DNA from: Diphasiastrum complanatum
Lineage: Eukaryota > Streptophyta > Lycopodiopsida > Lycopodiales > Lycopodiaceae
DNA length: 64,000 nt
Direction: 5' to 3'
Assembly: GCA_029204225.1 (NCBI GenBank)
Contig: CM055093.1
Location: 23,357,912-23,421,911, forward strand
The translations under genes and the position numbers were made by a program. The notes under the pieces are model-generated. The model was not told where the DNA came from. It searched no databases and was given only the letters and a program-made list of their open reading frames with translations. Below, piece by piece: positions 21,082 to 33,649 of this stretch. Numbering within the stretch: the stretch's first letter is position 1; every line of letters begins with the position of its first letter.

Positions 21082-23851
21082 AGACCACTAGGGAAAACCC
21101 CTAAGATGAGGATAGGAAAACACAACAGGAGACACGTTGGAGCAAAACCTCCCAACCAAACCTAGATCAATCCTGGATCTAGCCCCCGAGCCATGCCATG
21201 TGAAAGCAAGAGGAGAAGAGAGCAACTGGTAACCTGAACCCAACTTGTCGACGAGAGAATCCCTACCCCAATATATAGAGAGTAGATTCATATGCATGAA
21301 CTCATGCAATCCCCATGTAGGCCAACTATAAATAGGTCACAACTATTTATGTGATCCTCTTGCCTATATCCATCACATGTACATGCACTACTCTATATGT
21401 CTCAATTAGAGTGTCTGGGTCCTCTCAAGGTCATTAGTCACAAACAGGCCTTGACATGGAATTAAATCTCGGCGTGACCAATACTAGATTTCAAACACTG
21501 GAGGGCCGATCTACCATATTAGGACTATTCCATGTCCTTAACCGAATATGGCCATGATATTCTTCCTCCCTGAAACTGGTTCTGTCGTCAAAATGGAAAA
21601 AAAAAAAGACATGAAATTATTCCTTAAGCTTTTAAGTCTTTCCCATGAATCATTATTCTTAGTCTGATCTTTCCATTGAATAAGTACTCAGAGATGCCAC
21701 AATTCTTCAATTGCTTGCCTCTACACAAGAGTACTAACTCAAAATCCAAAGATACACTAAACTATAATTCTTCCAAACAGGTTGATACTCTCCAAATGAA
21801 AGTTCATCACCTTCATGTAATCCCAATTACATGAACCACTAGGTGAATTAACTCTTTATTTCTGAGATCAAGTCCAAAAGCTAAAGAAAAATGCATTTTT
21901 CTGATAGTCTAAATCCTATCCACAATTTCTTGTAGATAATAGTGTTTTTTGGTACAAATATTCTTAGAATATCCAAATATTCTAAAATCTCTAGGAGATC
22001 CATCAAGTCTCAGACATCCGTAACTCAATCCTGAGTACTGTAGTTACTCTAATGCGTTAATAGCCCCATTTCTAGCATCTCATGCAAGAAATGGGCAATC
22101 CATCTGAATCTCAATAGATTTATCTGTCTCTTATAAATCCGGAGATGTAGATTGAACTTGTTCACAAACACAAATAGACTATACTGTAGTAGAATACCAT
22201 CCACTAAACTAAGCAAAATCTCCTCATAAGCCAAAATAATTTACTTAACGAGAAATGCTTGTGAGATCCACACGACTCAATAAAATACTTAAGTAAAGGG
22301 ATTTACATTTTCAAAATGCTATTATGAAATCTCAACTCAATTAGTAAACTGGGAATTACTCAACATACTTAAGAATCAACACATTTCCTGATTATCCTTT
22401 GATTAAGTATCCATTTGCGATCCGTCAATCATAAATAGTTAGATTCTTATGATTCTTCAATCATTATTCTCGGGAATCTCATACTTAACTCCTAAAGGAT
22501 AATGGAGTTTATGATTAGTACACAACTTAAGAAATATATAAGAATCATTCTAAAATCTTCCCCATCATGGAGATGTTGGATCTCAAGAATATTCCCCAAA
22601 CTGGAATCTTAACCAAAATGTGAGTTATCAAAATTCCAAACCATCAGGTAGTCAAAGACAAAAAGCATATCAAAATGGTATCAACAACCATCTTCATCCA
22701 CCAAAAACTTCAGATTACAGTCTAGAACTGAATTCTAGATATCCAAAGCTCTGTTGAATTTTCTGAAAATTCAGTTGTCATTCTTGGAACCATTATGATT
22801 CGTTATCCAATTGAGCGCTCTGGGATACAATCACTAATAAATTGAGTTTATTTCTCAACTGAGAAATACTCATCCAAGAATTCTATATATCCTATGCACA
22901 CAAATTTTTCCTAATGAATCAAAATGACTCATAAATCATGTGTCTTACAAGCAATACACACAAAACAAACAGTTTCTGGTGAATTCTCTTCACACTGTCC
23001 ATTTTACCAATTAACTTCCACATGAGTAAACCAACTACTCAAGCTAATTGCTAACGATTCAGAAATCTCAAATGTCTAGGTGTAAATCTTAAGTATACAT
23101 GTAAAACACCACATTTAGATCCATATCCAAACCTTTTTTAAGTTAACCTATAAATCTTTCACAACAAGACTGGTTAACTCTGCAAGTAATTGTCCAACAC
23201 AATACTTGCTCATATGTCTATGTTCACCAACTAGGTTAAGTGCACCAAATAATACCATTCACGTACATATGGTTCCCCTCACATGCAAAAACAAGCCAAG
23301 CCTACAACATGCATAATCAGATATGGAAAGCAAGAGTGATCAGGAACAACCATCAGGGTTGTCTTCTAGCCCTCAACCAGCAAAAAAAAAAAACTGCCTA
23401 TCAGTTCAATAGCTGTTAAGACAAAATTTATTGTCCTTTGCTACCTCTATGAACTGAAGTACAAAATGATCTAGAGTTTAATGAGATTAAACTTCAATAT
23501 CTTCCTCTTTCACACAATAAGAAAAACACATACAACAGAACACATGTTTCTTGACATCAGTCATGAATTTTCAAAGGTTCAGTCAAGGTTACACTCTCTT
23601 CTCTTCAGAGAAGACTTCACCCAAGCTTCTGAAAAAATTTCAGAAAGATTGTTTTTTCTGGCATGCCAAGCTATCACTAACCAACGGCCTCTTAACCTGC
23701 TTAATTCCCAGCTTACTATTACAGCTAGAAGATAAATTGTAGTATTTATCATGTTCTTAATCTGCATGCATACAAGAGGAACAACTTTAGAACTAAATTC
23801 TAATCCTCTACATGTTGTAACAGTTTCATAGCACAACACAATCCAACGAAA
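21082..23851. other. 2.8-kb insertion splitting a copia element
   Basis: This AT-rich stretch separates the copia Gag (ending 21081) from the copia protease/pre-integrase piece (starting 23852) on the same strand, so it is probably an insertion. A minus-strand purine-rich tract near 21562-21575 (AGGGAGGAAGAA) resembles a gypsy polypurine tract, which would make 21082-21560 a possible minus-strand LTR. I recognise no coding domains and could not pair LTRs. Confidence 0.35.
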
Positions 23852-24480
23852 TTGGATTTATTGAGTACATGCAAGCAACGACTTAGAGGTATGTCTTTGG
23901 GTGATAGTAGTACTCATAGTATTGATGGTGCAGGCACTGTCAAATTGCAATTTTGGAATGGTACTATTCTTATTTCAAATGTTTTTCATGTTCCAAATCT
24001 TACAAAAAGTATACTCTCTTTAAGTAGAATAGCTAATTTGGGCCATAAAGTTGAATTTGGTTCTAATACTTGTTTGATATTAGACATAAGCAATAAGGTA
24101 CTTGCACTCGAAAAGAAGCAAGACAATTTTTACAAGCATAGTCATTGTAATGCTTCGACTGTGTTCAAGCTCTATGTACGTCTACTTTGGAAGATATAGA
24201 TTTACTTTGGCATAACAAGATGGGTCATGTCAATTTCACTTGTCTTATATATCGACAAAACAGATTGTTCAAGATCTCGACTGTGACAATATATCAGACC
24301 GTACAGTTTGTTGAAGCTGTATTCTAGCCAAGCATGCTAGAACATCTTTCAGGTCTGATTTGGTACACATATCCAAAGGTGTGTTAGATATCGTGCACAA
24401 GGACATATGTGGACTCATATAGACTCTCTCGATAGAGGAAGCGAAATACTTTATGACTTTCATTGACGATTATTCCAAAT
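23852..24480 (+). pseudogene. Ty1/copia protease tail, pre-integrase and integrase start
   Basis: The plus frame at 23852-24199 reads the segment after the protease active site (IDGAGTVKLQF, VFHVPNLTKSILSLSRIANLGHKVEF). Degenerate integrase follows: LDIVHKDICG near 24385 and AKYFMTFIDDYSK near 24445-24480. The reading stops abruptly at the integrase DDYSK, where the minus-strand copia LTR starts. It continues the Gag at 20548-21081. Confidence 0.8.
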
Positions 24481-25160
24481 GAAGGAATTAAAAATGCGCA
24501 ATGGAACAACAATTGCAGTGGGACAAAATGTACTCTGATTAATATCAACAAATGAGTAACGTGATAACATTGGCTATAGAGTGATAACTCTGATCGTTGT
24601 GTGTGATAACACATGCAACGGAACAATCTGAATGATTTGATAGAAACAATTATCAGAAGTTTTAGATATCATATGATTATTAGAATTGTTGAAGTATATC
24701 AGAAGAAGTTTTTTTATGAAGATTCTAGAATTAGATATACTGAAAATATCTACAACTAAATTTCCTACATTTATTATAACCGTCTCAAATTGTATAATGT
24801 AGGCGGACTTCCAACGTGAAGTCGTCAGGTTGGATTTCTGACTGACATTGTTCGAAAATTACATAGGTTCAGATTTTATACAAAGGATCGAAAAATATGT
24901 TGTGGGTTAAATTTCCCGGGGTCGGAAAAATTAGACCCGATCCGACCCGACATGTGGGTTGGCGGGTCGAAACATGTTCAAAGGTGCTCGAATAATTTAG
25001 TGAAGGTTCGGAAAAATTCCGAATCGATTCGATCGAACCCGATCCGGGGTTGGAATTTTCCTGCTAAGGAAAAACTCGAGCCTTCTGTTTTTTTGGTTTT
25101 ATAAAGTTTTTAAGATGCTCATTAACAAATGGATTTGAGGTTAAGCATCGAATTCCAACA
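24476..25160 (-). repeat. 3' LTR of the nested minus-strand copia, truncated
   Basis: This LTR matches 29598-30306. The outer end on the minus strand is TGTTGGAATT at 25160, directly after a polypurine tract (AAGAGGGAG at 25161-25169). About 75 bp of the inner end present in the 5' LTR is missing at 24476, where plus-strand copia integrase begins. It also lacks an indel of roughly 36 bp seen in the other LTR. The two LTRs have diverged clearly, so the insertion is old. Confidence 0.85.
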
Positions 25161-26040
25161 CTCCCTCTTAATGTGAATCCTGAAAAACTTTGATCTTCAG
25201 ATTTAACTTGTCATTGAATCTGAGCTAGTGCTCTTTTGTTAGAGCCGTTGTGAAGTAATCTGCTACCATCAGGTTTGTCTTGTTGGGTCGATTTTTGTAC
25301 TCTGTGACAACAGTTGGCTGAAACTTTATCAAACATTTTTAACTCCAGTGCTAACTGGCATTTTAGATCCTTCATCAGATTTAGATTGATACCTACTAGT
25401 AGAATATCATCTACATAAAGAGTGGAGTTGATGAAGAAATCCGATACAGACTTGAAATGAAAATTCGAGTCTACCGAGTTTGGATCGAAACCATTCTCGT
25501 TTAGTAATGCAGATTTGGTGTCCTTTTCTACTTCGCACTAGTGAGCATCAGTAATTGACTTTGCCTCAAAATTTGTATGTGATTCCTGCACAAAGTAGCA
25601 GGCTGGATCATCCATAAACCGGGATGGAGGCTGTCTGGTCGATTTGTCCTTCTTGGTTGAAATTCGACCCTCTGGTGTGATTCGATCTGTTGAGATTTTG
25701 ACTCATTTCCATAGTCAGTATTGATTTTCGGCTGTTCAACTTTAGGCTTGAAAATTGATTGTTTGGCCCTGGATTCTGAAATTGACTGTTTGTTGTGCAA
25801 CCTTCTCTTTGTGGCCAAAAAATTGGTCTTCCAGAAAAGTGACATTTATGCTCGTGAATGCTTTCTGAGTGTCCAAGTTGTGGGGCTTGTATGCCTCAAT
25901 AAAAATTAATCTGCTACTATTCGACCCTCTGTTCAGATTTTTCTATTGATCAATAGAGATCTGATTGAAAGTTTTGCATCCAAACACTCTAATATTTGTG
26001 AGTGATGGCTTCGATCATGTCCACACCTCATAAGGTGTCT
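25161..26040 (-). pseudogene. Copia RT remnant with YVDD box, internally deleted
   Basis: The minus strand at about 25395-25420 reads LYVDDILLVG, the copia RT catalytic box. It is followed by MKDLKCQLALELKMFDK and, after a jump, an STQQDKPD-like RNase H tail near the polypurine tract. Most of RT and RNase H is deleted, and frames at 25528-25845 are Ser/Gln-rich linker between integrase and RT. Confidence 0.7.
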
Positions 26041-27080
26041 TGCCATTCAGGGCTTTGTTGATGGATCAATATTGTATATAGTAACAACTTCTGCCCAAAA
26101 TTTCTTTGGAAGAGAGGCATGGGCTAGCATGCTCTTGGCACTAGCAATGAGTGTCTGATTCTTCCTTTGAGTTGCACCATTGGACTGAGGTGAGTAGCTG
26201 ATTTGTAGTTGTATTCGTTTGGCTTTGCAAAAGACTGTGAACTCGGTGGAGATATATACTCCCCCTCCATCAAAGTGTAGAGCTTTGATTCTTCTTTGGT
26301 TTGATTTTTTTGCTGATGTCTTGAACTGCATGAAGAACTTGAAGGGCTCTGATTTGTTCTTCAAGAAATAAGTTGCAACCCTCCGAGAGAAGTTATCAAT
26401 AAAAGTCAATAAGTAGACAACTCCCCCTGAGGAAACAGTATGCGTAGGGCCACAAATGTCCATGTGTACAAGATCTAGCAAATTTCTAGAAGTATGGACT
26501 GTATTGGAAATTGTAGGACTTCTAGCATGCTTGCTGATTATACAACTTTTGCATGAAAGTTCAGATTTGCTAATTGGAGACTGATCTTGTACTGAATTCT
26601 ATTTGGACATTTGTTGAATACTATCACAATTTTGATGGCCTAATCTGAAATGCAAGGGCATTTCAATTGATTTAGAAGTAGAAGTGTAAAGAGCTTGGCA
26701 ATTAGAATAATTGTAGTGGCTGATTTTGTAAAGATTGCCACTTCTTCTTCCGAAAGTTAAAACTTTCTGGGACTTGTCAAAAATTGTGCGGCTTTGTGTG
26801 TCGAATTCGGCCTTCCGACCCAAATCTGTAATTTTGCTAACTGAGAGCAAATTTTTGGTTAGATTTGGAACGTGGAGAACGTTGGTCAACAACTTGACTT
26901 CACCCCTCTGAAATTCGACCCTGACTGTTCCTTCACCCTCAATAGTATGTTTTGAGTTGTCACCAAGTTGTGCAATTTGAGAGTGGTTGTATGATTGATA
27001 GTCCTTGAACTAGTCCTTGTAGTGAGTCATATGTTGAGTTGCTCCCGAGTCTAGGTACCAGCAATTGATATCCTAAATTT
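26041..27080 (-). pseudogene. Copia protease, pre-integrase and integrase (nested element)
   Basis: From about 27070 the minus strand reads CWYLDSGATQHMTHYKD, the protease active site, then LLTNVLHVPNLTKNLLSVSK and MPLHFRLGHQNCDSI in 26599-26892. The integrase core (LDLVHMDICGPTHTV, YLLTFIDNFSRRVATYF, HFDGGGVY, NGATQRKNQTL) lies in 26047-26481. The acidic catalytic residues are partly altered, with HFDGGGVY in place of the usual SDNGGE-like stretch. Stops separate the pieces, so the element is inactive. Confidence 0.85.
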
Positions 27081-27149
27081 CTCCGACCTTGCTCAAGAAG
27101 GCTGCTTCATCTTCATTTTGTTGCTGGATCGAAAAACTGGCTAAAGCAT

Positions 27150-29426
27150 AACTTGTCTATTGTTGGAACTGCTGCTTCTTCTCATTGTTGAACTTTAAAG
27201 TTTTGCAGTCCTTGATAAGATGGCCAGTTCTCTTACAGTATTTGCAGAATAGATTCTTGTCGTGCTATACCAACAAGGTTAATATAGATTTTGTAGTGAA
27301 TAGTATCGTTCCCACAGAGGACAACGTTAGAAATTTATGTTTTTGGTACAATTTATGACAAGTGGTTTCGAGTGTTATTCTGGTTGTCGACAGACATTAA
27401 AAAGTAACCAGTATTACTTATGTTTGGAATGGGTAATGTTAATAAATTTAGAACAACAATCTGGCCTCTATTGAATTGAAGGAAGCGCGTTCTACAGATG
27501 AGATGTTATCAGAGTAGTACAACAGTACTACACTCTGGCTGATTAAGGTGTCAACAGATAATCGAGAATTGTTCGATGTATTCGCGACTGTGCGGACAAT
27601 TAATTAATTGCGTTTGCGAACTATTTGTTTCTAAACAGAAGTCCTCAACAACTAAAGCCCAACTTAATGGTTAAAAAATACGAAGAGTTTTAGAGCACAT
27701 TAGAAACTTATGTCAATGCCAATCAGGAAAACAGATCAAAGACTCAATTCTTCAGATAGGGACTGTCATCTCATTTGTATACATACAACTTAATCCAATG
27801 ATCGTGCTAGACTGTACCAAAGATAGTCGTTATTTGAGTGCCGATAAGAAAGTGTTCGCGACAAACGAATAAGATGGTTTTAAGACAGTCCTTTAGAGCA
27901 TGCTTTACGGAAACACAACAAATGACTGTAATGCACTAGAGCGTCTGTCTGATCAAAGAGTAATTCATGAAATGCTTTAGAGATTGTTAGCAGACTCAAG
28001 GTCACTCACACTCGGCAGTGCGGAGAACATAGATAAGAGAGAATAACTCACATGACTCTATTCACATCTTCAATCTCTTACATATGCATAAACTCTTCTC
28101 TCTCAATGATCGAGACTGAAGAGTGAGATCTATATATGTTCAACGGGGCGAACAAACACACCTCTTAAACAATAGGTGCGTCGCTCCTGCGAAAGGGTCT
28201 AGTTACCAATTAGACTGAAAATACGTTCAACTATACCATAGGAGGTATACTTAACTATGAGTTAAAGCTACTCTAGTTTAACATGTCTTTTCGTATCTAG
28301 TCGTTTCGTATGGATGACCTAGTAAAGATTATCCAAGGCAATGTCTTTTCCTTTTAAACGTCTTGCCCTTAATTACAAGACAAGTACTTAGGAGATATAT
28401 TCCCGAAAAATGACTTAGGCCTCTTCATGATTTATACTTTACCAGCTCATATCTTCATTTTTGAGTATATCATGCCATATTTATGTTGATATTCAATATT
28501 TAACATTTTCATGGCATCACAATTCTGCTTTGGCTGGAATGATGAAAACTCAAAATTTGACACTAGACCAGACTTCGCCCCTGCGGATAAATTTGACCCA
28601 GAGTGAAAATCTGATCCAGACTGCATGTTGTTCCTTTTATCAAGATAATCTAACTGTGTAGATATGTTTGATATAAAATTCTGATTTTTGGAATATAATG
28701 CCTATAAATCTGATCTTGAATCTGAGGAGGAGGCTGATTTTCTTATTTCTTCTTGTAGAAGAAGTAAAATTACTCTTGATAGAGTTAGGTGCTCCTGGAT
28801 CGAAATCGCCATTACCCAATTTTCATAGGCTTCATGCAGACTCGATAATAGAGTCACCACAACATCGGAGTTTTGAATTTCTGAGCCAGTTGAATTTATT
28901 TGCTCCATGAGATTTTAGAAAGTGTTGAGATGACTCAAAATACTTGTTGCCTCAGTCATTCTCAATGAGAAAAATCTTTTTTCTCAAATGGAGGTTAGAG
29001 GACCCTGATGTCATATAGAGTTGCTAGGATGTCCCATGCATCCTTGACAGTCTAAGTTGTTCTTATATGACTGATTTGGGTGTCTCTGATGTTGAGAGTG
29101 ATGTAGGCAAATGCCTTGCCATCCTTTAGTCTCCATTTAGTGATAGCAGCTGCTTCACCTTCTGGCTTCAGATTTGTGTCGTCAACAACGTCCCACAGTT
29201 CTTTGGCTAATAGTATGGTCTTCATTTTGAACTTCTAGAGATGGTAGTTACTTCCGTCCAGTCTCTCGATGACAGAAGGACTAGAAGGTAGATCCATTTT
29301 GAGTGAGATCGTTGATAGATACAACGATTTCAGAATATTGTTGGTTGTGTGCTTGCTAGAACAACAACTTGGTAGAGACGAGTCTTGATAATCCGCATAA
29401 AATGTGCAGATAACTGAACTGCCCAC
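27150..29426 (-). pseudogene. Copia Gag of nested element, split by an insertion
   Basis: The minus strand begins MDLPSSPSVIERLDGSNYHL (ATG near 29296), continues through KELWDVVDDTNLKPEGEA and TKWRLKDGKAFAYI, and reaches LLSSLHEAYENWVMAI at 28702-28908. The zinc knuckle CKYCKRTGHLIKDC lies near 27215-27255. About 1.2 kb of foreign sequence (roughly 27270-28450) without recognisable domains separates the Gag core from the knuckle and is probably a later insertion. Several stops are present. Confidence 0.75.
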
Positions 29427-29520
29427 TCTGATACCATGTCAAAAATCAGAGTTTACCAGAGGTCATTGACTGATATCGGATTAGAGGATCTCTGATCAAA
29501 ATAGAAGCTCTGATACCATG
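29425..29520 (-). promoter_or_regulatory. Two primer binding sites of the nested copia
   Basis: The minus strand has TGGTATCAGAGC at 29518-29507, directly after an LTR end GACA. A second TGGTATCAGAGTG lies 82 bp further in at about 29436-29424, preceded by the same CTGATTTTTGACA context. The duplicated block includes both the LTR end and the primer site. Confidence 0.75.
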
Positions 29521-30306
29521 TCGAAAATCAGTGGGTTGTGCAGAAGTTGGGAGCGAGCTAGATGAATGGATCGGAAATGCAACAGTTGGCAGCAAAATAG
29601 TTCAAATGAAGGAATAAAAAATGCGCAATGGAACAACAACTACAGTGGGACAAAATGTACTCTAATTAATATCAACAAATGAGTACAATCGCTTGAAGTT
29701 ATTACTTCAGTTGGTTGAGCGTGTTAACGCTAGCTACAGAGTGATAACTCCGATCGTTCTGTGTGATAACACATGCAACGGAACAATCTGAATAAATTGA
29801 TAGAAACAATTATCAAAAGTTTTAAATATCAAAATTGTTGAAGTATATCAGAAGAAGTTTTCTTATGAAGATTCTAGGATTAGATATACTGAAAATATCT
29901 ACAACTGAATTTTCTACATTTATTACAATCGTCTCAGGCTGTACAATGCAGGCGGACTTCCAATGCAAAGTCGTCGGGTCGGATGTATGACCGACATTGT
30001 TCGAAAATTACATAGGTTCGGATTTTATACAAAGGATCAAAAGTTATGTACTGGTTCGAAAAATATGTTGCAGGTCGAATTTTCCGGGGTTGGAAAAATT
30101 AGACCCGCCGATCCGAACCGAACATGTTCAAAGGTGCTCGGACAATTTAGTGAAGGTTCGGAAAAAGTCCGAACCGATCCAACCCGACCCAGGGTTGGAA
30201 TTTTTCTGCTGAGGAAAAACTCAAGCCCTTATGTTTTCTTGGTTTTGTAAAGTTTTCAGGATGCTCATTAACAAATGGATTTGAGGCTGAGCATCAAATT
30301 CCAATA
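29519..30306 (-). repeat. 5' LTR of the nested minus-strand copia
   Basis: Matches the 3' LTR at 24476-25160. The start on the minus strand is TATTGG, a decayed TGTTGG, at 30306. The end is ..GACA at 29519, next to the primer binding site, giving 788 bp. ORFs at 29963-30250 lie in it and are not genes. Confidence 0.85.
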
Positions 30307-30544
30307 TCATTGTGATGATTACTTGCCATATTTGTCGACTATTTTCTCTCTCTAGTTTTAAGACAGTGGACCAATCTTTTATGTGCCCCTAAGTTGCTAT
30401 TTAATTAGCTTTCTTGTACTTGACTCTATATAGTGTGAATATACAATTTTTTGGTGTGTGAGAGAGCAATCTGGTGAATTATTGTCATGAAATGCTTACA
30501 GAAGTTTTGTGGTGATTGCATCTATCAATAACTTTGTTGTCAAC

Positions 30545-30556
30545 TTGGTATTAGAG
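30545..30556 (+). promoter_or_regulatory. Primer binding site of a further plus-strand LTR element
   Basis: TGGTATTAGAGC on the plus strand matches the complement of initiator tRNA-Met with one change. The preceding 30310-30544 (containing a CTCTATATAG TATA-like site near 30426) would be its LTR. No clear gag follows. Confidence 0.45.
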
Positions 30557-30559
30557 CCT

Positions 30560-31400
30560 GGAGATTGCAATCACCGGACAAGAAATGGAGCTAGATTCGT
30601 GTGAAATTGTAGTGGGTTTCTTTCCTTACCTAACGTCAATCCAAGATCTAATCATTCTAGCATCAAAGAGATGAAGTTAGTTGTCACGCATAGATTCGTT
30701 CCCATGAGAGCAATAGTATAGTTCAGATTTCAACATGAATGGAAGACTCACATCTAACTCTAACATCCATTAACCCTAAGCATTAACACTATATCCACTA
30801 ACACTAGATCCACAACAAGATAGCTTACTCTTTCTCCCTTTCTCCCTCATAAAAAGTATAATAACATGCAATCCCAATAACAATCAGATCCAACAATTAG
30901 CAAAATCTAAAGAAAGCATGAGAGATGGAGGAAAAGTGATAGAGAGCAAGGACATTCATAAATCCATTTCACAAGAGAACCAATGTGCTTTATTGAAATG
31001 AAGAAATGAAACATGTGTAGGAACTCGAGTTGGTCCATTTTTATAGTAGAGAGGAGGACCCTAGCCTCTGAATCTTATTGGTCCATTTCTGCCTCCCTAA
31101 TTATTCAAATTTAAAAAAGAGTGAGAACCATCCAAATTGGAGGGAAACCCAACTTTATTCACTAACTTGACATTTAGGCCCTACGACATTAAAAGTCCCG
31201 CAAAAAAGGCCTAAAGTTCTTTTATTGACTTGTAATTAATCAAATAACTATGTGATCATCAAGTTGGACTTACACACTCAGGGTTAGGATTGCCTTGGAA
31301 TCCGCAAACCCTCCAACAATAGCCCTCACCAAAACTAGTGGCGGTCCCACGACACCTGCGAGATGCAGTTACTGTGGGCTTTTATTTGCTTCGCGACGAA
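30560..31400. other. Unassigned stretch
   Basis: No gene or domain recognised. AT-rich sequence with runs of CATTAACACTA-like words at 30765-30805. Confidence 0.3.
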
Positions 31401-31407
31401 TCTTTAT

Positions 31408-32438
31408 TTAATGGTACTGCATCTTCTCCATAAAATCAAGTCGGGTAGTGTTAAAATCCAAATTATGCGACAAAAAACAATGATGGGCTCCGACAATCCA
31501 TTTTGAAGTTGTCCAGGATGTGAAGCGAGATTCCCAGGCGCCTCCCATCATTGCTGCGTGAAAATACAGTCGAGCCACCGGCAGCTGATCCTTGATATTC
31601 TCTGGCCATTGGCTTATTTGGATCAAATGCCAAAGGAGGAAGGCAATCATCCCATCTCGTTGCCACAGATGCCAACAGAGTCAAGTCTTTCTCCAAAGTG
31701 CCGATTGTCGCACTGTCGGATTGGGAGAGTGTATATACTCCCGCTGGTACGCTTGTAATGCCCGGTGGAAATCCATTGATATTTCCCAACTGTAAGCTTG
31801 ATGGATGATTGGCCAATTTGGCGTATAGATAGTAATTTTGTCCATGGCCAATCCCAAATCCTTCCACCTATTCCTGCACGGCATCAGTACATAATATGGA
31901 TCAACCGCAATTGGTGAGGGCTGGCCACATAACTCCTAATAGAATCTAGAGTTTTCTCAAAAATGGTAACTCTCCAAGCTGGCTGCTCTCCCAATGCAGG
32001 TCTTTTATCCAATTCCTTGTCGGCCTCTATTTCAGAGGTCTTAAACTTAAGGACCCAACGACCACGCGAGGATTGATGAGGATGTTGCGCTAAAAAACTC
32101 TGAATCTGATCCTCGACGCTGACTGGCCTTCTGAATAATGGTGTCGTCCTTGATGAAGATGGACCCTGTTGCACTGCCTGTGGAATTGGATGTTGTTCTT
32201 CAACTTCAGGGGCTCCACCCTGGTCCATGCCCGAATCCAACCCTGTATCCATTGGTCCTTCAGCTTGGTGCGGAGGAGAGAATTGCGACATGACTGGAAC
32301 TAGGATTTGAGGTCCAGCTTCCAACACCTGAGCGACAACTTTTTCGTAGGCACTAATGGTTGCTTTTGCCTTTGCCAACTCAGTTGAAGCTGCACCTTCG
32401 AATTTGTCAAAGCGGCCTTGGAATCTCTGAAGCGCCAC
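31408..32438 (-). pseudogene. Accessory ORFs 3' of the gypsy-like RT (copy 2 side)
   Basis: A 184-codon minus frame (31884-32438) starts with a short helical, Lys/Ala-rich segment and passes into a Pro/Gln/Gly-rich linker. It ends in a basic part with RGRWVLKFKTSEIEADKELDK. A second region at 31463-31867 continues in another frame with ASVATRWDDCLPPLAFDPNKP. I recognise neither. In minus-strand order they come after RT and the coiled coil, where integrase would be expected. They could be a captured or element-specific accessory protein; the frame break near 31870 suggests decay. Confidence 0.45.
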
Positions 32439-33010
32439 TTTTAAGTTTCAACATTTTTGGACAAATACGCGATCTCCGTCGGAGTTACCGGATGATCTAG
32501 TATTTGCGTCTGGAGATACGCATCACACTCAAGGGTGGTCGCATCTAATTCACCTTGGAGACGTGTGTGATCTTGCTCTACCATCTGCAATTGACCCTGG
32601 AGCAGCTACACTTGTTGCTTTGCATCCTACACGGCCTTGTCCACCTGATCTTGAGCGGTTGTCAGGGCATTCTACAGTGAGCTAACATATTCTTCTAGGC
32701 AATCAGCCAGTTGTTGTGCCATCTTCTTCTCAGCTTCGGATTTCGCTTCATGCTGCTTGGCGATCTTCAACTCTCTGTCCAACTGAATAATTTTCTAGCT
32801 GATGAGAGTATTCTCCGATCCCATATATGAGATTTTTCTGGATTTAGGAAAATTTGATATTTGTGACATCTTTCAAATACTTTCTCCAATCGATCCAGGT
32901 GGTCTGTATCTGTACTATGGACTCCCAGGTCATCCAAGTAAATTTCAAGGAATTTTTATAGATAATATTTAAAAGCAAATTGCATTACTCTTTGGAACGA
33001 ACTTGGTGCA

Positions 33011-33649
33011 TTACAGAGTCCAAATGGCATAGGTGTCCCATTCTGTTGCAAAAGCGGTTTTGTGGCGATCTACAAGTGCAATCTTAACCTGATTGTAACC
33101 ACTAAATCCAACCAGGAAACTATAAGCTTCCGCTCCAGCAAGGCGATCCAAAATGCTTTCAGTAAAAGTTAACAAAAAGTGATCCTTCCACGTCACTTTG
33201 TTCAAAACCTTGAGATTCACACAAATTTTCAATTTCTCATTATTCTTAGGAACAACGGCATAGGTTTCCCATTCTATTGCAAAAGCGGTTTTGTGGCGAT
33301 CTGCAAGTGCAATCTTAACCTGATTGTAACCACTAAGTCCAGCCAGGAAACTATAAGCTTCCACTCCAGCAAGGCGATTCAAAATGCTTTCAGTAAAAGG
33401 TAACGAAAAGTGATCCTTCCACGTCACTTTGTTCAAAGCCTTCAGATTCACACAAATTCTCAGTTTCCCATTCTTCTTAGGAACAATGACAATTGGTGAA
33501 ACCCATTCGGTATGCTCAATCTCATAAATGAAATCAGCGTCAAGCAGTCTCTGAAGCTCTTTCTTTATTAGATCCGCAACATTAGGATTACAGCGATAGA
33601 ACTTTGTAACCTTTGGAACTGCATCAGGTACTAAAGGTGGTATGTTCAA
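33011..33649 (-). pseudogene. Ty3/gypsy RT with in-frame tandem duplication (copy 2)
   Basis: This 212-codon minus frame starts MNIPPLVPDAVPKVTKFYR, reads KKELQRLLDADFIYEIEHTEW and WVSPIVIVPKKNGKLRICV, and then contains the fingers/palm block twice with a 77-residue period. Each copy has VTWKDHF, AYSFL-G-SGYNQVKIAL and RHKTAFA-EW-TYA. It ends EWDTYAIWTL; the next RT block (MPFGLCNAPSSFQRVM) is in another frame. An RT with two tandem palm segments is unlikely to fold. The same duplication in copy 1 shows that it predates the two copies. Confidence 0.85.
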
